Assembly: GCA_903813345.2 (NCBI GenBank)
Contig: CAIIXF020000003.1
Coordinates: 11,484,931 to 11,548,930, forward strand
Source of the DNA: Owenia fusiformis
Lineage: Eukaryota > Annelida > Polychaeta > Sabellida > Oweniidae
Length of the DNA stretch: 64,000 nucleotides
Direction: 5' to 3'
The translations under genes and the position numbers were made by a program. The notes below the pieces were generated by a model. The model saw only the letters and a list, made by a program, of their open reading frames with translations. It did no database searches and was not told the origin of the DNA. How positions within the stretch are numbered: the first letter of the stretch is position 1; each line of letters begins with the position of its first letter. Below are positions 1 through 12,700 of this stretch, piece by piece.

Positions 1-39
1 CGCCACCAACGGACCGACCCTTTCCCACAACTGTGGCCA
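1..39 (-). CDS. Possible next exon of the CAP gene, cut by the window edge
   Basis: A good acceptor (tttattttag) ends at position 40 on the minus strand. The following bases stay open in the phase left by the exon 8 donor. Only 13 codons are visible and they match no family I know, so this is weak. Between this point and 751 I see only AT-rich intron-like sequence. Confidence 0.3.
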
Positions 40-751
40 CTAAAATAAAGGGATATAAAGGGTGTTAAAAGTATAAAACAGTATATACCAATATTTCCTA
101 CTACAGTATTATGGATGCCGATTTCTGATCATTGTTAAAGACCGAACTTTTATATGAAAGCATTCCATCCAATGAACAATGAACTTGGCGAGTTATAATA
201 GATAGCAGGTCAGGCTTTATATACTCCTTATATCAGATTACAGATATAAATAACATATAACAAGTTCCAACTAATAATGATAATAAGATAATGAAGTATG
301 TAGTATATACATTTAAGCCAGTGCGGTATATATTTGACAGTCGCATCACTTGTTTGATTATACCTTTTCTTTTGGTGCAGCAACTTTTACAAAAACTCCG
401 TAATTTCTTTCTCTCACATTATCTACAAAACATAATGTGATATCGTGCATGCATGTTACTATAGTTTTTATGACACATTGCTTGATCACTTTGAAACTAC
501 CAAACTATCTGAAACGACCAAAGGAATTTATGGCCATGAAGTCAGCCTGCAGTCAAAAATCTTACAGTCAAAAATCTTACAGTCCAAAATCAATTATGTA
601 GTCAATAATGATATATTTATGACCTCATTGAATAGTGTTAAAAGCCAATAATATATTTACGAACAGACATAATAGATTCTGCACCATTCGCCATTACAAT
701 CGATTGAACTTGAAATACTATTTCAGGAATACTATTAACGCATCAACTTAC

Positions 752-3700
752 GCTGGCAGGTGTCTCCGTACCATTTGCTAGTGCAAGTACATATGCATTT
801 TGCGTTGAAAGTTCTTACAGATCCTCCATTCTGACAGACGTGATGTCTGCACGCATTGGTTTCACCACTTTGAGTCGTTGTTGTGGTTGTAACTCCGCTT
901 TGTGTTGTTGTTGTAGGGGTAACCCCACTTTGTGTTGTTGTAGGTGTAATCTCACTTTGAGTTGTTGTCGTGGGTGTAACTTCACTTCGAGTCGTTGTTG
1001 TAGTTGGAACTCCGCTTTGTGCCGTAGTTGTGGTTGTAACTCCGCTTTGTGTTGTTGTTGTAGGGGTAGCCCCACTTTGTGTTGTTGTTGATGTAATCTC
1101 ACTTTGAGTTGTTGTCGTGGGTGTAACTCCACTCTGTGTTGTTTCTGACGTGGTGGTTGGACACGAACTCGTGTCATCAACGGGGACTTGGGTATATGCG
1201 GAGCATGTTAATGGGTCCGAACCAGCAGGAGCTAAAATATATACAAACGCACCGATAGTGACTTAGATATTTTTTGTACATACCGTGAGTCATGACCAGA
1301 ACATTCGAATACAAAAGAACGATAGGATATGGTTTGAGAGGGGCCATTGGTGGAAGGGTTGAGTTGGGTGTTTTGGTTGGGTGGAGATGCAGGATATAAT
1401 CTTAACTTTAATAATCAGATATTAATTTCGTTTTGAGATTACTGGATGTTTAAAGTAAAGATATGAACGTATTCTAAGTTATGATGAATATAATGAAATT
1501 GAGTCTTTATTAGTTTAGCCTCTACCTGTGATCACCAGACTATACTAAGTCTATCAAATAACAATTCTATGACCATTTTTTTCTCTGAAACGTTAGAGTA
1601 AAAACTGTATCTATCTTACTGCAAAGGGCGCAATCAACCATACAGTTAATACGCATCCAGGCTTGATAGGGGCTTCCATCTTCACAGTAACTATTAGGAT
1701 AAAGGTTGCAGTTCCCCAAAGCGTTTACACACTCGACTGAAATGAAGACAATTATACATCATGTAACAGTAAATTTCAACTTGAGAATGATCGGAAAGAG
1801 GATCATTGTCAGGTAGGTCGACAAATTCATAAAAATTTGAAAAACAAATAATTTTGTAATCAAAACATTTATCTTCTGAACTGCTAACAGGTGAAGTTCA
1901 ACACATGTGTTTTATCAATAGATTATTATAAGCATGGAGACATCATAAAGATTCTCGTTATTTAGATTATTTTATTATTTAGAAGTATTTTGTTTGTAGT
2001 TGAAGTCAAAATATCGAATGACACTTGTATTCTTCCTTTATTGAGAAAGTCAAAGAACTAAGATATTTATTACGTACCGTCACAACGATCACCCTTCCAT
2101 CCATCTTGACACTGACACGTACAGTCTGTACTTAGAGAAGCACAGTTCTGGCACACCGCGTTCGATTTGCATTCTAAGGAAACAAGAAGTAATTGAATTA
2201 AAAATATGTTCTGCACATATTGAAGGTAAATTTTAGATTTACGTAACACACTTTTCTAATGTCTTGGTGGACATCATAACGTCAGGTGCTCAATGAATCT
2301 TCACCTTGTTACTAATTACAAAACATCGATATGGATTTTCTGATTAATGTCTTTCGCATCACATCACAATACAATGACATAAGATTTCATCTCCCAAGAA
2401 TATATTTTTACTCACCACATCCAGAGTTGCATTTGGTACATTCCGATTCGATGGCTGCAATTAAAATAATACATCCCTTACATTTCTGTATCATTATTTA
2501 CACATGGCAGTGTCATGTTCATGTTTTTCTTATCCTAAGTTCAAATAGAATGTAAAGAGACAGAACGAAATTGAATAATATATGGTCTGAAGGTGTCCAG
2601 GTCTTTAATTTGTTTCAATATTAAAATGATAAAAATAAGAAAAATTGCATGTTTAAGGAGTAAATAATGCTAGCCCATTCAATATGGTGAAATTCAGCAT
2701 ACGTTGAACAGAAGCTGAACTACTTACACCCGGTCACTCACATCTCAATACACACTTACCTCATAGTCAATACAAAAGAAATCATAAGAGTCGGTGCCCA
2801 GTGTGTGGTTTAAGTTAGATAAACCATTCTTATTGGGTCTTAGGAGAATTAACAGCCTCGGCCTGGAGGCTTCGGCTATTATTTTATCTAAAACCCAACA
2901 CTCATAGTTTATCCTTAACCCCCCTATCACACCAAACTCGTTCTTACCCGTTCTTGCCAGTCCCATGAAAACGTCGTAAAACTGGCTCAATCTGGCTGTG
3001 GTCGGGAAATATGTCTAAAATAATTAGATACTTCGTTCATAAACAGTCTTCAATACGTCCATCTCATTCGCAGTTCGTTCAGGTCGCACCACGTCGGTGT
3101 GCAACGTCGTATAACGCGTCCCTTAGTCTAGAAGGTCATCATGACCTGATTACAGAACGGTATGGTCGCCATCGAATTATTCTAAATCACATTCCCCGTC
3201 CGGGAAAGTCCATGAAGTTCGTAAACAGACCGTAGAACGTTGAAGCTACGTTCATTCCGTTCGCAAACAGTTTAAAACCAGTTTTGATGAATGCAGTGGC
3301 AACGTGTTTGGTGTGATAGCTATATTTTTGCTAACTCGTTCATAAGCAGTCTTAAATACGTTCTTAATCAGTTTAAACCCGTTTGCAATTAGTTCTACCT
3401 CGTTCTCAATACATCCTCAGACAGTGCAGCTCGTTGTTAAAACGTCCCTAGTAGGATTGAAGTACGACGGTTCCGTTCGTAGTACGTCCAGCTCGTCATT
3501 AGTACGTTGTCACTCGTTCTAATTGTAGAACGTATCGACCACGAGAACATTTTGAGCATGTTCTAAGTTCTAGAGGACCTACCCGTTCGAGTACGTTCGA
3601 TGAAGTTTGTAAATAGACCCCAAACGGTTCAAAGTACGTCCAGTCCGTTCGTACACAGTTGAAGCCCGTTTTCGAGAACGTAGTGAAAACTAGTTTGGTG

Positions 3701-6700
3701 TGATAGTAGGGTAACGGAATATTCTCGCAAAATAAGAAAATATGGTTTTTATTGAAGTTATTTTTGAATCCACGTGTAATATAAATGACAAACTCACGCG
3801 GCCATCTGTTTACCTACCACAAAGGCCGTCGATACAGAAGTATTGTCCAAGGTTACATGCTGTGCATGGTTCACCCACTTTGTATGGATCGGTTGGGTAG
3901 TTACCACTGCAATAAAAACAAATATATGCTTGTGCTCGCCATGTTTAACGAATACCCACATTAAAATTCTTCTGTAGCAGATGTAAATGTGTTCTTTAAT
4001 CACTATTCTTACATCGGGTGTGGATCTATGCAAGGGATCGCCTTTTGGGTTTGTGTGTTTTGTGTTGTCATCTGAGACTATTTAGCATTTAACAAGACAC
4101 AGAGTGAACAGTAGTGGACTGTTGAATCGAATAAAGAGTTTTCGGGATGGAAAAAACAGCCCCCTTCGAATTGAATTTATCCAGAATTCCCCAAAATTAA
4201 TCATTATTTTACCTTCATACTTAGAAACATCCCCGAAAATTTCAGATGAATCCCTCAAACGGTTTGGCTGGAAACCTGCAGACAAGCCTCAAGAGACAAG
4301 ATTTTAGGACGTAAAATCCAAAACTGCCATCTTATCAGTGAACCAGATTGCCCAAAAAACTAACCAGTTCTGAACTTTAATAGATAGAAATATTCTTGAA
4401 ATTTTCACGTGAATCCCTGAAACGGTTTGGCTGGAAACCTGTAAACAAGGCTCGATAGAGAAGATTTTAAACGGAAAATAGCCGCCTCAACATGTACCAA
4501 GAATGTCCAAAACTATTCAGTTCTAAATGTTGCTGATTATATGGAAAACATACATGTATTTATACACATTTCCGTATTTGGGACATATTCCTCAATTCTA
4601 GACAAAACTGGACGTTTCCCATGGTAACCGTCGGACACACTAATATAAACTACTATAAAGTATAATCGGAGCTGTTGAAACGCTCTACTTACGCAGGCCC
4701 GTAGTGACAAACAAGCAGAGTGACGTCACTCCAAGTCTTTGTGGACGGTGCTTCGTCATACAGGATTGGACACCTATATGATCCGCAACCCAGTTCTCTC
4801 GAGTCTCCCCACACCACCTATGTTAAACATTAAAGCAAAGATTGAATTCCGACAGTTGACAATTAGTCAAACTCTTATAATATAAATATCAGAAAATATG
4901 TCAATATGTTCAGCTTTTCTCATGAAACTTAGATTGCAAAATGGTAAGAGGCGGAGTTATTCATTCGCATTATCATCAATTCTCCATTTCGCTGTTCGCT
5001 CTTTGAATCAGAACGTTCGCATATATGGTGCATATATGTACTCAAAAAGGACAAAATTTGATTGGTCAATATTTTTCAACGATGCATTTCGTGTAGCTAT
5101 TTGTGAGACCCGAAAGTTCTAAATCAAATTAATTACGCAATTTTGTTTTTACACCCGCAAGTAAAATAAATAAATGACACCATCGGAATTCTTCTTCTTT
5201 GTCATTGAATTAATAGTCAGTATACCAGATTTAATCAATAAAAGATTATACAATTAACAACAAAATTCGGAAACGAGTATGTAAGATTTGCTTTCGAACC
5301 ACTAAACTTGACCTAGATAATAGCGACGTGTCTTCTTTGGTCAAATGCTCAGTTGTTTGTGGGTTTTCAACGTAACTCTATAATGTAATATGAAGATGAG
5401 TACTTTTATTCAGTTGTTGCATCGATGTTACAGTTTGTAGTGCGGTAATATTGGCATGAACGTGTTGAAAGTCGAATGGAATTGCTTTTTCCAATATGGC
5501 GACTAGTCACGTGACTTCTTCTCTTCCGGAATATACTCCCATTTTCAATCATTGTTTTCACCCCGTTAGGAGCCAATAAAATGAAAAAAAATATATGTTA
5601 TATAAAGATTATTAAAAGACTAATTGTTTCTGATAGTTTGTTTTCTCCGATCGCATGGAGATTCGATCGAAAATATCGCTTGAAAAATGGGTATGAAAAT
5701 CCCCATGTTAAACCAACGGGGAAAAACAAGGTAGAAAAATTTTGTTCCCCCGCGAACTGCATCATGGGAAATATTTTGACCTTATAAGGAAAAACTTTCG
5801 CGCCATCTTTATTAGAGATTCAATACTACCGAATCCGCGATTTTAAGAATTTAATATATATATATATAATATATATCATAAATGGTCACTGTGCCCTATC
5901 ACCTAAAGAAATTTAAAATGTACAGAATCATATTGAAACATCACTTACTTCGACTTTTGATCTGATGGATCACATATGATGAAAAATCGCAATTATTTGA
6001 TTTAAATATTCCGTTCAATACATAATGTATATATTTTGTAATTGTAACGAGGAGATGACATTTTGTAACATCTTGGTAGATGCAGCTACACTAAACTGAG
6101 GCTGCGTTCCGATGTCCGATGGGCATGCAGTGAATTCTATCAGAGAGCGATTCTAATAGACAAATGCATTGAGAAGTGAAGAAACACGGAAAAGTGATTT
6201 GTCATATCATGGACGTATATCATACTGTACTTACTTGGGTATAATGGCCACAAGGTTTACCAGTCTGGCATGTTCTGGATGAAAAGTCGTAGAATGCGAT
6301 CTCATCATACCATGCCTTAACACCAGATACAATGTTCAGATCCCCGCTTGCGAAGTATAGATTCTGCCCGAGTGTACCCGAGAAAGGGACGGTGCCAGCA
6401 TCGCGGTCAGGAAACCCGTGGAACCAACCGCAAGCCTCTGCCCATTCCTGTGCCATGTCAGCGATAAACGAGTTCCACGTCTGAAAGGATGTTCATGAAA
6501 TCTTAATTATTGTTAAAAATGCTAAATAGTGTTCTCTCTCAAAAGTATTACTTTTAAACGATTACAATTACAAATAAGCGTTTGTCTAGCATGGAGGGAT
6601 GAAAAAGTAGTCTCTCCAAAATGTAAGGCAAAATACTAGAAATCCTTGGGTTTCCCTCAATTGTCATGACGTAACAGCGTATTTTGCAAAATGCATGGAA

Positions 6701-9700
6701 ACCAATAGTGACCTTAACTTCACCGATCTTCAAAGGCGACGGACTCCATTTCAAGATGGACGTGATGCGCGTTTTGGCAAAGAAGTTTGTTTACGATTGG
6801 AATGGCTGCTGATTTCTTTGCGGGATGTGTCGGTGGCTGTGCTGGGGTACTGGTTGGCCACCCATTTGACACAGTAAAGGTTCGTCTGCAATGCCAAAGT
6901 GGTCCGCAACGCTATACTGGGACAATACAATGTATTCGTTCTGTCGTTAAACATGAATCGGCGATGGCAATGATGCGAGGCATTACCAGTCCATTGATTG
7001 GACTTAGCTTCATGAATGCCATTGTTTTTGGCGTCCAGGGCAACCTCCAACGTCAGATGGACCAACCTGATTCTCTCACCTCTCATTGGATATCTGGCTG
7101 CGCAGCGGGACTCGTCCAAACTATTGTCACGAGCCCAATGGAGCTTATAAAAACCAGAATGCAAATTCAAGGATCTGGTAAAAGATATAGTCATAAATCA
7201 AGCCGATTTTACAAATCCTCGATTCATTGCGTTAAACAGATTTATAAGTACGAAGGTCTAAAAGGATTGCGACGAGGGTTCTTATTGACCGCAATAAGAG
7301 ATTGCCCAGGATTTGGACTGTACTTTGTTTCATATGAAATACTATGTGGATTATTTGCTAAAAGGGAGGCAGGGGGTTCCCAGGGTGAAATGGGCATACC
7401 TGGGCTCCTAGTGGCTGGAGGGTTAGCTGGAGTCATATCGTGGATCCCCTGCTACCCAATCGATGTTGTAAAAACTCGTATACAGGCTGATGGGATGACA
7501 GAAAGAATTTATAAAGGCGCTATAGATTGTACGAAGAAGTCTTACAACGCCGATGGTTTAATTGTGTTCACAAAAGGCATTACGCCGACTCTTGTTCGAG
7601 CGTTCCCCGTAAATGCTGTCACGTTTGCAGTATTTTCAATTGTGCATTATTATTTGAAGTCCGACAAAGACAACAAAGAGGACAGGCATTGGTTCATACA
7701 CGAGACAATGCCAGAAGTGATCGAAGGAGTTATTCATATATAAAAAAGTGTTTTCTTTTTTTTCAACTCAATTGAAAAATATCAAACGTTTCAATTTTCA
7801 TGTAAATTTCTGAGTCTCTAAGCTTACCAGACTCGAGGTCAACGACTGGGTCGACAATGAGCTGTTTTTCAAATGTTTCCCTTTGGTTCCATCCCATGAT
7901 GTAAATGTATATTGCTATAACTTAAATACATCAAATTAATATCCAAATCCTCTTCAAATTCTGATAATTCTTTACTTTCAAAGATTCTATAACAAGAGTT
8001 ATTAATTTTAATTCAAATGTTTGGTGTTTCAATCAATCTTGTAAATAAATGTCTAGAATTATAGACGCTATTCCCGAAGACCATTTTATTCTAACTTATC
8101 TTAATAATTGTATAAGTAATCGCTAAAAGCTCCAAAGATTAAAGTATATTATATACAGGAATAATAATTGAAATTAATAACCTTCTGTAAAGAAAAAATG
8201 TGCATTGTCCTTTACCAATCATATCTTTTTTATTTTTCGTTATTATCATACCAAACTGTCAGAGGTATAATGTATAAATACTTTGACCAAATGGAGAAAA
8301 TCAAAGAATTTTTGTAAATATGGTAAAAAGTTGAATTAAGGGAAATGGTCACATTAGTGATTTTGTGTTGCTTTTTAACCATTGCTAACTTTTTTAAATT
8401 TTCATCTAATTTTCTAAAATTTCTACAAGTCATTCACAATAAATATGCCATGTGCCTTCAAGATTTTAGTATTATTATACAAATTTTGAAAATGTTATGA
8501 CTGATAAAGGACCATGCACCTTTTATTCTTTACAGAAGGTATGTTGATTAATTACTCACATAAATTATTTGTTTATTTGCATCATAACTTGGCACATAGG
8601 TTAGCGTTTCCTACAAACTATTTACAGTGCAAATCTATTTTGTTGAATTTTTATGCGAGATATTTTTGGAAAAAAACAGTGACCTCAACCTTAAATTAGT
8701 GGGAACGTTTTTCGACGACTCATATTCCAAAATCTAAATAAAATAAGAAGACCACGATGAAAAAAATATTTTCATCTGTATTTATTGTTCTTATTGTATT
8801 TATTGTACTCATTGTATTTATTGTTACTTGTTGACGTACTCGTAGGAAGAGAGATGACGACATGCGATCTATGGTTGGCTTACCCGCCCAATGTATGGTG
8901 TCTAAATACGATGATTTTTTCGGATAATTCTCCGTAAGAGTCTAGGCGTCGGCTTCTGAGGCAGGGACTTAAGTTCACACGCATTGCAGCTTACAAAGCA
9001 CTATATGCAGTCAGATCGCTAATGTATCCTTCTAAAGGATGTGTTCAGATACTAGAATTATAGTATCTTTATTCAGTCCTCTTTGGAGTCACATGTTATT
9101 TTCAGGAATATATATTAACTCATTTAAGGCAGACATATTCCACTGTCCTCATAGTATGTGTCATATATCATTTTAAAGCTTGTCCAAAGTTACATTGATT
9201 TGCCAAGTATCATGGTTTAACTCCCAAGTGGGAAAAAGTTACAGTCATTTTAAAAGTTAGTGTTTTGTCAAAATAAAGTTCAATTTTACACAACATTACT
9301 AGTAAATGTGTCCCCCTTTGGCCATGTTAAGAGCGGCAATTATTTTCAGATATGACCTTTAAAGCCCTTCAAATAGGAGTGTGGAATTTTATAACCCTCT
9401 AAAACCTGTTGAGGGACTTTAGAAGAGTTTCCTTGGAGTTTCTACCCTCGAGAGTCTCTTTTTCCAACTCAATATCCATCCGACCCGAAAAGAATTGCTG
9501 CTGTTAAAATGGCCCGGGAGGACACATTGACTAGTGATTTGGCGTAAAATTGAACTTAATTTCGACCAAACACTAAATTTTGAAATGCCTGTAATTTTTC
9601 ACATTGGAGAGTTGAACCATGATACTTGGTGAATCAATGTTACTTTGGATTTAAAATGATATACGACACTAACTATGACGACACTGGTATATGTCTGCCT

Positions 9701-12700
9701 AGGGGGGCCCCATACTTTCGGGACACCAAGTACGTATATCTTTCACATTTGCACAAATAGTGCACCAAGATACCCAGAAAAGAAATAATATTTCATATGC
9801 CATCAATTGCAATAGTTGTTTCTGGCACAATCGTGAGTATGTTATTAACTTACACAAGGATCTTGGAGTTGCATTTTTAGCTAGAATGCATTGTATCATT
9901 ATGTAAGCAAGATGATGATTCGGTTAATAATTTACGGCGCTAAAATGAACTCGACGGGCGAATAGATGTTTCTCACCACGTGTTAAATAATGTCTTAACG
10001 CACGCTATTGAACATTTTAACGCCATTAGTTTACGACTGTATTTTGCCAACCTACCCTCGTTGTTTACGGGTGTATAGGCGTTAATTACGCCCGTGCAGA
10101 CGTGAAATTACACCCGTGCAGACGTAATTTACGCCCGTGTAGGCGTTAATTACGCCCGTGTAGGCGTTAATTAATTACTTTTTACCTGAGCATCTCTGTA
10201 TTTTAGTTTGGCGTTTTTAGAAAAATGAAAGAAATCGAATGTTAATTTTAATGTTATCATTTTCAATAAAAAAAATTCGCGTGTAGTTCATTATTTTATA
10301 TAGATCATCTTTTGAAATCTGATTACCCCCATGGATAATAGTGAAAAAACTCATTCAGTAGCATGTTACAAAACGCTTATTTCCTGGTCGGGATTGAATA
10401 TGGCTTTTATATATTACTATATTTAGTAGATAGTACCTCGGTCGATGTGATATTTCCTTCAGTATGTTATGACAAGAATCAACTACAAAATGCATTGACC
10501 TTTAAAATAACAGTCCATCTATTAGGCCTATTGAATACACTTTGACCAGACCGGCTTCTATAGATAAAGATATAGATTATACAAACCATGAAGCACACTT
10601 CATGTCGTTTACTTCCCTTATCACTATTCTTAGATATTGACCATACTAATTATTTAACAAACATGACGTATTCATGTAGGAAACCTTTTTACTTAGACAA
10701 CCGGTTCCAACTTCCCGGATATACAATACTTTCAATTGTTAAAAACAATGCGGGAAAGCTTTCTAAGGGGTCTATATAATAATGTCTGATCTTCTGATTA
10801 TCATAAATATCTTACTATCTAAATGGATAAATGCAAGATTAAGACACGAATGTAAAAATGCCTATGAAGGGCCAAATTAGGGGTTAAGACGTATTATGTA
10901 ACAAAGCAGGGTGTCTTGAAGAGGGACTTTGTGAAGTTAAGAATTCTTAACTAGATTTTTTTCTAACGATGACATCATTGTATCCATGGTTACGACAAAT
11001 GATTTTATTGCAAACAACCTGTTATTTGAATGGCCTTCCTTAAAATCGAATCTTTTTTAATATTTACGTTGACATTTTGAGGACGTCGATAACCAATTTG
11101 CGAAACGTGTAGTAATTTGATAGTCGGATCTTATAGCATCTCGATTCCAAACATTCATTCAAAGAGGTAATTGAACTCGGTTATTATCAATTTAAACTTC
11201 GATACAACGTTAATTGAATTTAATTCAAAGCATTTCAAACATGTCTTTGAATTGGGTCTAGCCAGTTGTTTTTATAATAGTGAATCCTCATCTTTTTCCA
11301 TTTGTAGTGTCAAAATTAAAAAAAGTCTACCATTTGTTTTTATTGGCGACTTGATCAAGAAGTTAATCAAGAATGATGATTACATGGGGAGTAAGATGAT
11401 CCCTTATTTGAGCAGAATCAGGAAAACATTGAACACTGCGATGGGTTCCACAGAAAAGTCAGAATACTTTATACCATATTCAATGATTAACGGACTTTTG
11501 CCCGAGTGACTCAAAACGAGTATTTTAGTAACTATCCAATTCAGATTAGACGTTTGGAACGTTTGATTGAAGAAAAGACCATCCCATGTATATGAATATT
11601 GATGTCGCAAATCTATTGCAAAAATATTTAAAAAGTTCCATTCGAATTATAGGCCACATTGAAAGAAAGAAATCGACAAATGTTTCAGGAGAATGAAAAA
11701 TGGGAAAATTTGGAGTCATAAGAATAAATTCAAGTAGCATGTCTTATCATGTCTTATATACACGTGATCCCCCTCCATCCGACCCCCCTCTATCCCAAAT
11801 TAATTTATTTCGATTTTTTTTGTATAACGCATGGAAACTAACTTTAAAAAGTGAGCAATGTCATTAGTATTGTGATAATAACGTCCCTTATACCTATTTA
11901 TTACAGGTCGTGTAGACCATTGTTGCCCGATTTATATCAAAAACATTGACTTTTGCACGTTAGTGATGATGTGCCTTTTTTAATAGATCTCATATCTTAG
12001 AAAGGTATCAGTTCAAAAAAATACGAGATGACCTAACATATTTGCCATGCACTGCGCCTATTCATTTGGCAATTCAGTTGTAAATTTTCTCTTGAAAAAA
12101 TAAATCTTCCAAATTGGTTGAGTTTTCTTGCAGAAATCGCCTAATCCCCCCTCCATTTTTTGTGTACGATCACCGGGTGTGTATATATTGGACATATTTC
12201 TATATTAAGGAGTATATTAGGAACGGTGTATACAAACTACGTTATGCAAAATCAATGAACATTGGTGACTCGTATAAAAGGCGGGTCATAGTTCACAATA
12301 ATTTCCAACGTCTTACCGCGTAACATTTTCTCCGATAAAAGCTAAAGTACATTCCCCTCCATTTTTTAATAGAAAGTCCTCTTCGGAGCGTGGTCATATT
12401 TTGCGATAAAAACATTAAATTTGGAATATTGACCCAATCTATCTAAGGAAGACATGAACAGATTAAAGGCAGATTTAGTGGCCTTAACAGCTATCCAATG
12501 AATCAGATTGCCAAATTCATCCGAGGGGGTGTCGATAGTTATTGCATGTGCTTATATTTCCCCAACAAAACAAAAAAACATATCACACTGATCAAATAAA
12601 ACCGTTTAAGCTTACATTAATATAATAATGCACTGTTCAATATGAAGTATCGATGCAATGTTTGAGCTTATATAAGAAACAAACATATTTACACTCCCCT

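Noticed and set aside
815-1180. Gln/His/Leu-rich 121-codon minus ORF
   Set aside because: Wrong frame: the spliced CAP gene uses the frame giving TTTTQSG repeats and an EGF-like end.
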